Assembly: GCF_049739465.1 (NCBI RefSeq)
Contig: NZ_JBMHHY010000004.1
Span: 248,001-312,000 of the forward strand
From: Embleya sp049739465
GTDB lineage: Bacteria; Actinomycetota; Actinomycetes; Streptomycetales; Streptomycetaceae
Length of the DNA: 64,000 nucleotides
Reading direction: 5' to 3'
Both the position numbers and the translations under genes were made by a program. A model generated the notes under the pieces. The model was not told the origin of the DNA, searched no databases, and saw nothing but the letters and a program-made list of their open reading frames with translations. Below are positions 9,214 through 18,340 of this stretch, in pieces (positions within the stretch are counted from its first letter, which is position 1; every line of letters begins with the position of its first letter).

Positions 9214-9239
9214 CGCGTTGCGCACAGGCGTCACAGGCG

Positions 9240-10649
9240 TCAGCCGAGCGGAGGCGCCGCCTCCGCGAGCGCGTCGATCGCCGCCACGAAGCACTGCGCC
9301 GGCGGCGTGACCAGGCCCGCGCCGACCTGCCCGGTGCCCGCGACCCGGCCCGCGATGCCGGTGTTGATCTGCGGCAGGATGCCGGTCCGCACCACCTTGG
9401 TGACGTCGATCCCGGTCGGCGTGCCCCGGAAGTCGAGGACCGGGATCTGGTAGGCCGGGTTCTCCGCGAGGGTGATCTCGTACATCCGCCGGGTCGCGGC
9501 CAGCGCGTCGTCCACCTCGCCGCCGATGAAGCGCACGATCGCCGGTGCCGCCGCCATCGCGAAGCCACCGATCCCGGCGGTCTCGGTGATCGCCGAGTCG
9601 CCGATGTCGGGGTTGGCGTCGTCCGGGCCGTACGCGCCCAGGTACAGGCCGTCCGGCACCTCGGCCGGGCCGGTGTACCAGCGGTCCCCGGTGCCGGAGA
9701 CCTGGATGCCGAAGTCGGTGCCGTTCCGGGCCATCGCCACCACCAGCGAGGAGCCCGGCACATCGCGGCCCGCGTCCATCGCCAGCTTGCACGCGGGCAT
9801 GTCCAGGTTGAGGAAGAAGTGGTCGTTGCCGCCGACGAACCGGGCCGCCTCGGCGATGTCCTTGGTCGGCGCGCCGCTGTCGACCATGTTCGGCAGCAGT
9901 TCGCGCAGCAACATCAGAGTGCCGGCGCGGTTGCGGTTGTGGCCCTCGTCGCCCATCTGCAACATCTGCGCGATGATCGCCCGGATGTCGATCGGCTCCC
10001 CCGCTTGCACCGCGGTGCGCAGCAGCGGGCCGAGCACCGCCGACATCCACTGGAGTCGCTCGATCACCTCGGGCCCGTACGCGCCGTAGCGCAGCACCTT
10101 GCCCAGGCCCTCGTTGAGCGAGCACCACGCCCGGGTGCCGTGTGTGGTGTCCTCCAGTTCGAACATCCACATCGACGGGCTGACCACGCCGGCCATCGGC
10201 CCGACCGCGTGGTGGTGGTGGCACGAGTCCAACTCGGCGTGCCCGGCGGCCAGATACTTCTCCGCCGCCTCGGGGGTGTCGGCCAATCCCTCGAAGAGCA
10301 CCGCGCCGATCAGCGCGCCGCGCATCGGCCCGGACGCCCGCGCCCAGTCGATCGGCGGCCCGGCGTGCCGGAACTGACCCGCCGTCAGGCCAAGCGCCTC
10401 ACTCGCCGGCTTGACGTCCACGAGGTGCGGCGTCGAGGCCAACACCCGCTCGATCGCGACCTTGTTGGCCGCCTCGCGGCGCGCGTCGGCGAGCACCGCG
10501 GCCAGTGCGTCGGCGGTGCCGGGCAGCGGCGGGCGCCAGTCGACGGCGGTGACCGGCACGGCCTGCGCGGTCAGCGCGTCGGCGAGCAGTTCGGCGCCGA
10601 CGGCGACCACCGACGGGTCCTGGGTCAGGAGACGGTTGGGAACACTCAC
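9240..10649 (-). CDS. allG: DUF1116 protein, AllG-type oxamate carbamoyltransferase subunit
   Basis: A 469-residue DUF1116 (YlbE) family protein. Recognisable segments are HHHHAVGPMAGVVSPSMW, GDEGHNRNRAGTLMLLRELLP and FVGGNDHFFLNLDMPACK. In E. coli the fdrA-ylbE-ylbF products (AllF, AllG, AllH) have been reported as the oxamate carbamoyltransferase of anaerobic allantoin breakdown, which phosphorolyses oxalurate to oxamate and carbamoyl phosphate. All three homologues are adjacent here. The GTG start overlaps the allF stop by 4 nt, giving translational coupling. No carbamate kinase gene is seen in the window to use carbamoyl phosphate, so the direction and substrate are open. Confidence 0.85.
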   Translation of the reverse strand: MSVPNRLLTQDPSVVAVGAELLADALTAQAVPVTAVDWRPPLPGTADALAAVLADARREAANKVAIERVLASTPHLVDVKPASEALGLTAGQFRHAGPPIDWARASGPMRGALIGAVLFEGLADTPEAAEKYLAAGHAELDSCHHHHAVGPMAGVVSPSMWMFELEDTTHGTRAWCSLNEGLGKVLRYGAYGPEVIERLQWMSAVLGPLLRTAVQAGEPIDIRAIIAQMLQMGDEGHNRNRAGTLMLLRELLPNMVDSGAPTKDIAEAARFVGGNDHFFLNLDMPACKLAMDAGRDVPGSSLVVAMARNGTDFGIQVSGTGDRWYTGPAEVPDGLYLGAYGPDDANPDIGDSAITETAGIGGFAMAAAPAIVRFIGGEVDDALAATRRMYEITLAENPAYQIPVLDFRGTPTGIDVTKVVRTGILPQINTGIAGRVAGTGQVGAGLVTPPAQCFVAAIDALAEAAPPLG

Positions 10650-12127
10650 GCGTCGAGCCCTTCTACGATCGCCACGGCGCGCCGGGCGGCCTCGGCATTG
10701 GACAGATGGACCTCGGCACCGGCGCCGGCCAGCGTGCGGGCCTGGCCGGCCAGGTCCTGCGGGTCCTGGTCGGTGCCGCACAGCGAGATCACCACGGCGG
10801 GCCGGTTCGGCCCGGCCGCGCGCAGCACCTCGGCCAACTCGGCGGCGGGGTCGGCGTGCGCGCCGTGCCCGAGTACGACGTCCAGGAGCAGCACCGCGGC
10901 GGCCGGGTCGGCCAGTTCGGCGGCGAACCGCTCCAGGCGCAGGCTCGGGTCGATCATCGGGTGCGGGCGGCCCGCGGTCAGGCCGTCGTCGCCGAAGTCG
11001 ATCATCAGGTGTCCGGTGCTGCGCAGGTCGGCGGGCAGCGCCCAGTCCGCGCGCAGCGGGATGTTGGAGGCGATCGGGCCGAGCCGGTCGGCGGCGATGA
11101 TCATCGCCTCGTCGCACAGCGTGCCGCCGCAGAACAGCCCGCGCAGCGCACCGCCGGTCCGGGCGGCGGGCGGGGTCTCCGGCGCCCAGACCCGGTCCTG
11201 CACGCCGGGCCGGCCGATCGCGGCGAGTGCCTTGGTCGCGGCGGCGGTCAGGTCGTCCCGGCCCGCGCCGAGGAAGGCCAGTTGTACCGGGGTGGCCAGG
11301 GTCGCGGCGTAGCGCTCGACCTCGGCGGCGACCGCTTCGGCGGGCGGCTTGGAGACCACCACGATCAACTCGGTGGCCGGGTCGGCGTCCAGCATCGCCA
11401 GCGCCTGCAGGGTCGAGCGCGCGCCGACCGCCTCGCTCAGATCGCGCCCGCCCACGCCCAGGCAGTGGCTGACCCCGCTGCCGGCCGCGTGCAGCAGGCA
11501 CATCAGCTCCTGCGAACCGGTGCCGGAGGCGGCCACGATGCCGATCGGGCCGGGGCGCACGGTGTTGGCGAAGCCGAGGCCGACGCCGCCGACCAGCGCG
11601 GTGCCGCAGTCCGGGCCCATCACCAGGAGGCCGCGTTCGCGGCCCACGTCCTTGAGCCGGATCTCCTGCTCGACGGGCACGTTGTCGCTGAAGATCAGTA
11701 CGTCGAGGCCGACTTCGAGGGCATCCATCGCCTCGGCGAACGCGTTCGGTCCGGGTACCGAGATCAGCGCCAGGGTGGCGCCGGGGGTGGCATTGGCCGC
11801 GGTACGGATCGTGCGCGGCGCGGCGCCGGCGGCGGAGCCGATCCCGGTGCCGCCGCCCGTGGACAACACGAGGGCCGCTTCGAGCACCTCGCGGGCGCGC
11901 CCGAGGGCGTCCTCGTCCGCGGCCCGGATGGCCACGATCAGGTCGTTGGGTCCGGCGCCGTCGGGGGTCTCGAAGCCCATGCCCGCCAACAGGCCGACGT
12001 TGAGTTCGGTCGCCATGGCGACGAGCGCCTTGGTCACCCCGTCCACCGCGGATACCGATCGGCTCACCTGCATCAGGCTGACCGAGTCTCGGTATGTTCC
12101 GCGGCGCAGCTCAAGCGCGCTGCTCAC
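10646..12127 (-). CDS. fdrA: FdrA/AllF-type acyl-CoA-synthetase-like protein
   Basis: A 493-residue protein of the FdrA family, which has the succinyl-CoA-synthetase-alpha fold. Diagnostic segments are VMGPDCGTALVGGVGLGFAN, IGIVAASGTGSQELM and SHCLGVGGRDLS. FdrA/AllF is one of the three proteins linked to oxamate carbamoyltransferase activity in E. coli. The GTG start has GGAAGG about 9 nt upstream, whereas the longer open frame begins in non-conserved Arg/Thr-rich sequence. The gene overlaps allH upstream by 17 nt and allG downstream by 4 nt, so the three make one operon read away from pucR. Confidence 0.88.
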   Translation of the reverse strand: MSSALELRRGTYRDSVSLMQVSRSVSAVDGVTKALVAMATELNVGLLAGMGFETPDGAGPNDLIVAIRAADEDALGRAREVLEAALVLSTGGGTGIGSAAGAAPRTIRTAANATPGATLALISVPGPNAFAEAMDALEVGLDVLIFSDNVPVEQEIRLKDVGRERGLLVMGPDCGTALVGGVGLGFANTVRPGPIGIVAASGTGSQELMCLLHAAGSGVSHCLGVGGRDLSEAVGARSTLQALAMLDADPATELIVVVSKPPAEAVAAEVERYAATLATPVQLAFLGAGRDDLTAAATKALAAIGRPGVQDRVWAPETPPAARTGGALRGLFCGGTLCDEAMIIAADRLGPIASNIPLRADWALPADLRSTGHLMIDFGDDGLTAGRPHPMIDPSLRLERFAAELADPAAAVLLLDVVLGHGAHADPAAELAEVLRAAGPNRPAVVISLCGTDQDPQDLAGQARTLAGAGAEVHLSNAEAARRAVAIVEGLDA

Positions 12128-13130
12128 GGGCGCTCCTTCCTTCGGGGTATGGAGGTATCGGGTAAAGCTGGTTCGGGTGCGGGCAGTTCGCGGATGCGGA
12201 TGCCGGGTACGGGTGTTCCGCCGCATCGGCCCCCGCCAGGACGCCGATCGCCAGGTCCGCGCCGGAGGTGTGACCCACCGTCAGCAGGCGGCGCAGGCAT
12301 GGGAGTACGTCGGTGTTCCGGCCCACCGCGCCGATCAGGTCGACCAGTTGCGGGCAGCCGTGGCCGCGCCCCGCGTGGCCCAGCAGCGCGGCGGACAGGT
12401 CGGTGGTGCGGCCCGGCGCGTACGCGGCGATCCGCTCGCCGAGGGCCGCCGCACGGCGCGCACCGTTCGGGCCGGGGTCCAGGTGGCGCAACGCGAGCAG
12501 GAAGCCGCACAGCGCGTCGTCGCCGCTGGGGGTCAGCCCGGGCCCAAGCCCGATCAACCGCAGCGCGGTGGCCCCGGCCCGGTCGAGGCCGTCCGCCCCG
12601 GACCGAGCCGGGTCCGCGCGGACGCTCGGACGCAACCCGGCGGCGCCGGCCCGGTCGAAGTCGGCCGCGTGTCGCGCCAGTTCCGCCAGCTCGACGCGCG
12701 CCGACGAGGAAAGGCCGCCGGCCACCCCCCTGAGCGCGGCCCGCAGTGCATCGCGGCCGGCCCGACGCACGTCCGCGTCGTCGGACACGGCCGGTGGGTG
12801 CGGCGGCGTCCACCAGCGGACCGGGTCCACCCGCAGCCCGCCGACGGTCAGCCCGCCCGCGCCGATCCGGGCCTCTCCGCCCCCCGCAAACGCCGGGAAC
12901 GGCGAGCGGTCGGTCCGGGCCGCCACCACCACGGCGTTCGGCAATCGGATCGCGTCGTGTGTACACACCGCCACCACCGCACCGTCCGCCGAGTCGGCCA
13001 GGTAGATCGCCGCCGGAAACACGCCGAGCACCCGCGCCGCCCGATCCGGCCCGGCGAAAGCATCCCGCAGCAACACCGACGCCGACCCCGGCAATGTCGC
13101 CACTCCGCCGCCCGATCCCGGGTCTGCCAC
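12111..13130 (-). CDS. allH: DUF2877 protein, AllH-type oxamate carbamoyltransferase subunit
   Basis: A 339-residue DUF2877 (YlbF) family protein. The hallmark LIGLGPGLTPSGDDALCGFL lies at about two thirds of the length, and ARRAAALGERIAAYAPGRTTDLSAALLGHA follows. It is the first gene of the allH-allF-allG operon. The GTG start is chosen because GGGAGG precedes it by 6 nt; a frame-open region continues about 210 bp further upstream but runs through the promoter area of the divergent pucR gene. Some paralogues are only about 270 residues. Its biochemical role within the three-protein complex is not visible from sequence. Confidence 0.82.
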   Translation of the reverse strand: MADPGSGGGVATLPGSASVLLRDAFAGPDRAARVLGVFPAAIYLADSADGAVVAVCTHDAIRLPNAVVVAARTDRSPFPAFAGGGEARIGAGGLTVGGLRVDPVRWWTPPHPPAVSDDADVRRAGRDALRAALRGVAGGLSSSARVELAELARHAADFDRAGAAGLRPSVRADPARSGADGLDRAGATALRLIGLGPGLTPSGDDALCGFLLALRHLDPGPNGARRAAALGERIAAYAPGRTTDLSAALLGHAGRGHGCPQLVDLIGAVGRNTDVLPCLRRLLTVGHTSGADLAIGVLAGADAAEHPYPASASANCPHPNQLYPIPPYPEGRSAREQRA

Positions 13131-13387
13131 GTGGTGCCTCCCGGGAACGGTACGAAGTCGAAGAGCAGCGGCGAGCCACGACACCGGCACCGCGAAAACG
13201 ATCCGCAGTCGGTGGGGCACACGGTGTGCCCGCCGCCCGAGCCGACTTGCATCCGACTTGAATCGGATCGGCTCTATGTCTGTTGTGAACGTAATCCAAT
13301 GGCTATGGTCCTCGAATGGAGCAAGTTGCCAACCTTGGCGCACTTAATTCGCGTAATTTGCCAAGCCCTGGGGGAAGCCCGGGCGGC
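13131..13387. promoter_or_regulatory. Divergent promoter region of allHFG and pucR with AT-rich inverted repeat
   Basis: This spacer lies between the GTG starts of allH and pucR. It contains an unusually AT-rich island with an inverted repeat, CTTGGC at 13334-13339 and GCCAAG at 13360-13365, around AATT-N5-AATT. The composition is unlike coding DNA of this genome, which supports treating it as promoter or operator sequence. PucR-family proteins commonly control the divergent catabolic genes and themselves, so this is the obvious candidate site. Confidence 0.45.
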
Positions 13388-15046
13388 GTGCGAACCGCGA
13401 GTACCGGCACGCTCGTTCGCGGTGTGGCGGTCCGCGACGTGCTCAGCCTCTCCAGCCTGTCCGGCGCCCGGCTGATGGCCGGCGCGAGCGGACTGGACCG
13501 CGTCGTACAACGCCTCAACGTGATGGAGGTCCCGGACATCCTGCCCTGGACCAAGCCGCACGAGCTGCTGCTGACCACCGGCTATCCGCTGCGCGAGACC
13601 CCGCAGTCCCTGTGCGACCTGGTCACCGGCCTGGAGTCGCGCCGGCTGGCCGCGGTGGGCATCAAGCTGGGCCGCTATCTCGACGAGTTGCCCGCCGACA
13701 TGCTGGCCGCCGCCGACCGGGTCGGCCTGCCGATCATCCGGCTGCCCGACGACGTCGCGTTCGACGACATCCTCAACCAGGTGCTCACCGACATCCTCAA
13801 CCGGCAGGCCGCCGTGCTGGCCCGCTCCGAGGAGGCACACCGCGCGCTGGTCAGCGTGGTGCTTGCGGGCGGCGGCCTGGAGGCGATCACCGACGAGCTC
13901 AGCCGACTGCTCGGCGGCACGGTCATGGTCACCACCCCCGACGGCCGGCTGCTGGCATCGTCCGAGATCGCCGCACCCGAGGGCAGCAAACCGGCGCTGC
14001 GCGGCCTGTTCGATGCCACCGGCCGCTTCCGGGTCGAGCGCTTCAAGCACGGCGCCCGTGCCCTGGAGGATCCGGGCACCGGCGTGGCCCTGGTGCCGAT
14101 CCTGGCCGGCGCCCTCGACCACGGCCGGGTCGTGCTGATCTCCGCCGGCCGTACGCTCGACGAGAGCGACATCCAGGTGCTGGAACGGGCCGCCGCCACG
14201 GCCGCGTTGGTGATCACCAAGGAGCTCGCCGTCGCGGCGGTGGAGAGCAAGTACCAGGGCGACTTCATGCGCGACCTGCTGGCCGGTCGGGCCGGCGACC
14301 CCGCGCATACCGTGCGGCACTGCGCGTCCCTTGGCTGGGCCATCGACCGGCCGCTGATCGTGGTGGTCGCCCAGCTCGAGCCGGGCGAGAACCCCGATCT
14401 GGACGGCGACGATCTGCGGCCCGCGCACGAGCGGTTCGCCACCGCGTGGGGCATGGTCGTGCGCGAGCGCGACCCGCACGCGGCGGTGGTCGGCTACAGC
14501 CAGGAGGTCGTGGTACTGATGGGCGCCTCGGGCCGGACCGCGCCCGGCGACACGGTCCGCCAGATGGTCGCCCAGGTCTCCGGGGACGGCGGCGGCGGAC
14601 GGCGGTCGTTCTCCACCGGGGTCAGCCGGGTGGTCACCGATCCGGCGCTGCTCCCCGAGGCGTACGAACAGGCCCGGCGCGCGGCCAAGGTGGGCCGGCA
14701 GATGCACGGGCCCGGCGGCATCGCCGACTTCGACAGCCTGGGGGTGTACCGCCTGCTCAGCCTGGTCCCCGACTCCGCCGAGCTGACCAGCTTCATGCGC
14801 GAGACCCTCGGCGAACTCGCGAGCCGCGAGGACGAGGAGACCACCGATCTGCGCACCACCCTGGAGGTGCTGCTCGACACCAACCTCAACGTCGCCGAGA
14901 CCGCTCGGATCCTGCATTTCCACTACAACACGCTGCGCTACCGGATCGGCAAACTGGAGCGGTTGCTCGGCGCCTTCACCACCGACTCGCATCTGCGGCT
15001 CAACATCATGCTGGCGCTTCAGGTGCGCCGCATGCGCGGGCTGTAG
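13388..15046 (+). CDS. pucR: PucR-family transcriptional regulator
   Basis: About 552 residues. The N-terminal purine catabolism regulatory domain (VRDVLSLSSLSGARLMAGASG, LLLTTGYPL, AVGIKLGRYLDELP) is followed by a GGDEF-like/CdaR middle region and a C-terminal PucR helix-turn-helix (LLDTNLNVAETARILHFHYNTLRYRIGKLERLLG). PucR regulators sense purine breakdown intermediates and activate uptake and degradation genes. The position between allHFG and the permease/hydroxylase operon fits control of both. The GTG at 13388 is preferred: GGGGAA lies about 11 nt upstream and the conserved domain starts shortly after. An ATG at 13316 is in frame but lacks a ribosome site and would place an AT-rich palindrome inside the gene. 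Confidence 0.9.
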   Translation: MRTASTGTLVRGVAVRDVLSLSSLSGARLMAGASGLDRVVQRLNVMEVPDILPWTKPHELLLTTGYPLRETPQSLCDLVTGLESRRLAAVGIKLGRYLDELPADMLAAADRVGLPIIRLPDDVAFDDILNQVLTDILNRQAAVLARSEEAHRALVSVVLAGGGLEAITDELSRLLGGTVMVTTPDGRLLASSEIAAPEGSKPALRGLFDATGRFRVERFKHGARALEDPGTGVALVPILAGALDHGRVVLISAGRTLDESDIQVLERAAATAALVITKELAVAAVESKYQGDFMRDLLAGRAGDPAHTVRHCASLGWAIDRPLIVVVAQLEPGENPDLDGDDLRPAHERFATAWGMVVRERDPHAAVVGYSQEVVVLMGASGRTAPGDTVRQMVAQVSGDGGGGRRSFSTGVSRVVTDPALLPEAYEQARRAAKVGRQMHGPGGIADFDSLGVYRLLSLVPDSAELTSFMRETLGELASREDEETTDLRTTLEVLLDTNLNVAETARILHFHYNTLRYRIGKLERLLGAFTTDSHLRLNIMLALQVRRMRGL

Positions 15047-15305
15047 CGCGACGCGCACGTACGGACAGTGCATTGGTCCTTCATCCATACGCAAACACGC
15101 GACGGCAACAAACCTTGGGTGAATTCCACAACACCACCAGGCCGCTTCTGTCAGCTATCACCCAAGCCGCAGTGTCCGACTCGTCCATAGCCTTCCCCCA
15201 ACCTCGTGGCGAGAACGGCGGACATCACCGGATCGCGCTCACCGTGCCGGGTCGTGCGACAGCGAATCGCCCTCGCACCCCCCTACGCCTGGAAGGCGGC
15301 TGAAC

Positions 15306-16772
15306 ATGGCACTCGGCTTGGGATGGAAGCTCTACGGGGACGGCAGCACCCCACCTCCGGGTCAGGTGGTACGCCCCGACGAACGGCTCTCGTGGGGCCG
15401 CACCATCGGCCTGGGAGCACAGCACATCGTCGCGATGTTCGGCGCGACGTTCGTCTTCCCGGTGATCATGGGGCTCGACCCCAACCTGGCGATCATGATG
15501 TCGGGTCTGGCCACCGTGGTCTTCCTGCTCATCGTGCAGGGGAAGATCCCCAGCTACCTCGGCACCAGCGCGGCCTTCGTCGGCGCGGTCACCACCATCC
15601 GCGCCTCCGGCGGCTCCAGCGCCACCGTCACCGGCGCGATCCTGATCGCCGGCGCGGTACTCGCCCTCGCCGGCGTACTGATCCACCTGCTCGGCGCCGC
15701 CGCCGTGAACAAGGCCCTGCCGCCGGTGGTCACCGGCGCGGTGGTGTTGCTGATCGGCTTCAACCTGGCCCCCGTGGTGGCCAAGACCTACTGGCCGCAG
15801 GACCAGTGGATCGCCATCCTGACGATGACCGCCGTGATCGCGATGACCGTGCTGCTGCGCGGCTTCTGGTCGCGGATCGCGATCTTCCTCGGCCTGGTCT
15901 TCGGCTACACGATGTCGTGGCTGTTCGACAAGGGCTTCGGCCAAATCACCTCGGTGTTGCCCGGTCAGCACGACGGCAAGGAGTTCGCGCACAACCGGGT
16001 CGACTTCTCCGGCGTCACCTCCGCCGACTGGTTCGGCCTGCCCTCGACCCACGCGCCGGACTTCAAGACCTCGGCGATCCTGGTCGCGCTGCCCGCCGTG
16101 ATCGCGCTGATCGCGGAGAACGCCGGCCACGTCAAGGCGGTCTCCGAGATGACCGGCGCCGACCTGGACGGCAGCCTGGGCAAGGCGATCACCGCCGACG
16201 GCCTGGGCACCATGATGGCCAGCGCGGTCGGCGGCTCGCCGACCACCACCTACGCCGAGAACATCGGCGTGATGGCGGCCACCCGGGTCTACTCCACCGC
16301 CGCCTACTACGTGGCCGCCGTGGTCGCCGTGTTGTTCGGCCTGTGTCCCAAGTTCGGCGCGCTGGTCGCGGCCACCCCCGGCGGCGTGCTCGGCGGGATC
16401 ACCGTGGTCCTCTACGGCATGATCGGCCTGCTCGGCGCCAAGATCTGGATCGAGAACCGGGTCGACTTCGCCAACCCGATCAACCTCGTCCCGGTCGCGG
16501 CCGGCGTGGTCATCGGCATCGGCGGCGTCGCGATCAAGTTCAGCGACGACTTCTCCATCGAGGGCATCGCCCTCGGCACGATCGTCACGCTGGTCATCTA
16601 CCACACGCTGCACGCCCTGGCCCCGGCGCACATGCGCGACCCCAAGGCCCCCGACGACGTCGAACTCGAAGGCGGCACCGCACTGTCCCTCGGCACGGTG
16701 GAGGAACACCCGCCCGCCGGCCGGCCGTTGGCCGAAAGCAGCAGCACCGCCACGCCGCCGGCACCGAGCTGA
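15306..16772 (+). CDS. NCS2-family nucleobase (uracil/xanthine) permease
   Basis: A 488-residue membrane protein with 12-14 hydrophobic segments. NCS2 landmarks are the AQHIVAMFGATFVFPVIMG start, YLGTSAAFVGA in helix 3, the substrate-binding Glu region IALIAENAGHVKAV, and the motif TTTYAENIGVMAATRVYS. NCS2 transporters are proton or sodium symporters for uracil, xanthine or uric acid; which base is carried here cannot be read off. GGAAGG lies about 10 nt before the ATG. It heads the operon that continues with the hydroxylase subunits 54 bp later, so its substrate is probably the substrate of that enzyme or a precursor. Confidence 0.93.
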   Translation: MALGLGWKLYGDGSTPPPGQVVRPDERLSWGRTIGLGAQHIVAMFGATFVFPVIMGLDPNLAIMMSGLATVVFLLIVQGKIPSYLGTSAAFVGAVTTIRASGGSSATVTGAILIAGAVLALAGVLIHLLGAAAVNKALPPVVTGAVVLLIGFNLAPVVAKTYWPQDQWIAILTMTAVIAMTVLLRGFWSRIAIFLGLVFGYTMSWLFDKGFGQITSVLPGQHDGKEFAHNRVDFSGVTSADWFGLPSTHAPDFKTSAILVALPAVIALIAENAGHVKAVSEMTGADLDGSLGKAITADGLGTMMASAVGGSPTTTYAENIGVMAATRVYSTAAYYVAAVVAVLFGLCPKFGALVAATPGGVLGGITVVLYGMIGLLGAKIWIENRVDFANPINLVPVAAGVVIGIGGVAIKFSDDFSIEGIALGTIVTLVIYHTLHALAPAHMRDPKAPDDVELEGGTALSLGTVEEHPPAGRPLAESSSTATPPAPS

Positions 16773-16826
16773 CGCCCACTCACCCTTGTTGCACCACCGC
16801 ACGCGAACACCAGGAGGGGACGACAC

Positions 16827-17753
16827 GTGAAGCCGCCGGCATTCCGATATCACGCACCGACCGATCTCGCCGAGGCGCTCGACACCCTCGACGGAATCGG
16901 GCACGACGGAAAGGTCCTCGCCGGCGGCCAAAGTCTGATCCCGATGCTCAACATGAGACTCGCCGCGCCCGCCCACCTGGTCGACATCAACGGGCTCGGC
17001 GAACTCTCCTACATCCGCGCCGACCCCGACGGCGTCGCGATCGGCGCCCTCGCCCGACACGCCGAGGTCGAGGCACACCAGGCCGCACACGCGGTCGTGC
17101 CGCTGCTCCGCCAGGGCCTGCGCCTGGTCGCCCACCCGGTGATCCGCAACCGCGGCACCACCGTCGGCAGCCTCGCGCACGCCGACCCCTCCGGCGAGAT
17201 GACCGCCGTACTGGCCCTGCTCGGCGGCTCGATGACGCTGGCCCGCAAGGGCTCCACCCGCACCGTGGCCGCCGAGGACTTCTTCCTCGGCCCGCTGGAG
17301 GCGTGCATCGAGGCCGGCGAACTGGCCGTCGCCGCCCACTTCCCCCGCCTGCCCGGCCGCACCGGCACCGAGTTCACGGAAATCGCCCGCCGACACGGCG
17401 ACTACGCGATGTGCGGCGTCGCGGCGGCCGTCACCGTCGACGACGACCTGCGGATCGTCTCGGCCCGCGCCGCGTACCTGTCGTTGTCCCCGGTCCCGCT
17501 CGTCCTCGACCTCACCGACGCGCTGATCGGCCGGACCGCCGACACCGCGGTGTGGACCGACGCGGCCAAGCTCGCCGCCGACGACTGGGAACCCGAGGGC
17601 GACATCCACGCCACCGCCGAATACCGCACCCAACTGGCCGGCGTACTCACCGCCCGCGCACTGCGCACCGCCACCGAGCGGGCCGCCCTGGTCGACCCCG
17701 ACCCCACCGCACCGAACAGCACTTCCGGTACCACCGAGCGGAGCGCCCGATGA
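16827..17753 (+). CDS. FAD-binding (medium) subunit of a molybdenum hydroxylase
   Basis: A 308-residue CoxM/XdhB-type flavoprotein subunit. The FAD-binding landmarks AGGQSLIPMLNMRLAAP (near residue 35) and a glycine-rich TTVGSLAHADPSGEM segment (near 110-125) are present, followed by the CO-dehydrogenase flavoprotein C-terminal domain. It passes electrons from the iron-sulfur clusters to the final acceptor. GGAGGGG lies shortly before the ATG. The stop overlaps the start of the iron-sulfur subunit by 4 nt, so subunits are produced in step. Confidence 0.92.
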   Translation: MKPPAFRYHAPTDLAEALDTLDGIGHDGKVLAGGQSLIPMLNMRLAAPAHLVDINGLGELSYIRADPDGVAIGALARHAEVEAHQAAHAVVPLLRQGLRLVAHPVIRNRGTTVGSLAHADPSGEMTAVLALLGGSMTLARKGSTRTVAAEDFFLGPLEACIEAGELAVAAHFPRLPGRTGTEFTEIARRHGDYAMCGVAAAVTVDDDLRIVSARAAYLSLSPVPLVLDLTDALIGRTADTAVWTDAAKLAADDWEPEGDIHATAEYRTQLAGVLTARALRTATERAALVDPDPTAPNSTSGTTERSAR

Positions 17754-18340
17754 CCGAGACGCAGATACCCACCGAGCAGCGGCTCGACATCCGGCTGAGC
17801 GTGAACGGCGTGCTGCGCACCACCACCGTCACCCCGCGCCGCCTGCTCTCCGACTGCCTGCGCCACGACCTGGGCCTGACCGGCACCCATGTCGGCTGCG
17901 AACACGGCGTCTGCGGCGCATGCACCGTGCGGATCGACGGCAAGCCGATGCGCGCGTGTCTGATGTTCGCGGTCAGCGCCCAGGGCCACGAGATCACCAC
18001 CGTCGAGGGGCTTGCCGACGCCGACGGCACCATGCACCCCGTACAGCAGGCCTTCCGCGAGTGTCACGGCCTGCAGTGCGGGTTCTGCACACCCGGCTTC
18101 CTGACCGTCGTCTCCGCCTTCCTGGAGGAGAACCCGGCGCCCACCGAGGAGGAGGCCCGCGAGGCGGTCTCCGGCAATCTGTGCCGCTGCACCGGCTACC
18201 AGAACATCGTCAAGTCCGTGCTGCGCGCCGCCGCCATCACCAGGGAACGCAAGGGCACCGAGGAACGCAAGGGCACCGAAGAAGGCAAGGGCACCGACGA
18301 GCGCAAGGCCGCCGCGCCGGCCGAGGGGGACGCGCGATGA
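17750..18340 (+). CDS. 2Fe-2S (small) subunit of a molybdenum hydroxylase
   Basis: A 196-residue subunit. The plant-ferredoxin-type 2Fe-2S cluster is bound by the cysteines in GCEHGVCGACTVR...RAC, and the second, helical cluster by QCGFCTPGF and NLCRCTGYQN. These relay electrons from the molybdenum site to FAD. The C terminus carries an unusual charged tail built on the hexapeptide-like unit ERKGTE repeated about three times (residues 167-187), after the normal end of the fold. The start and stop both overlap the neighbouring subunit genes by 4 nt. Confidence 0.94.
   Translation: MTETQIPTEQRLDIRLSVNGVLRTTTVTPRRLLSDCLRHDLGLTGTHVGCEHGVCGACTVRIDGKPMRACLMFAVSAQGHEITTVEGLADADGTMHPVQQAFRECHGLQCGFCTPGFLTVVSAFLEENPAPTEEEAREAVSGNLCRCTGYQNIVKSVLRAAAITRERKGTEERKGTEEGKGTDERKAAAPAEGDAR

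Noticed and set aside
10706..12733. Long plus-strand open frames opposite allF and allH
   Set aside because: They are antisense shadows with His/Arg/Gly-rich composition and no domain.
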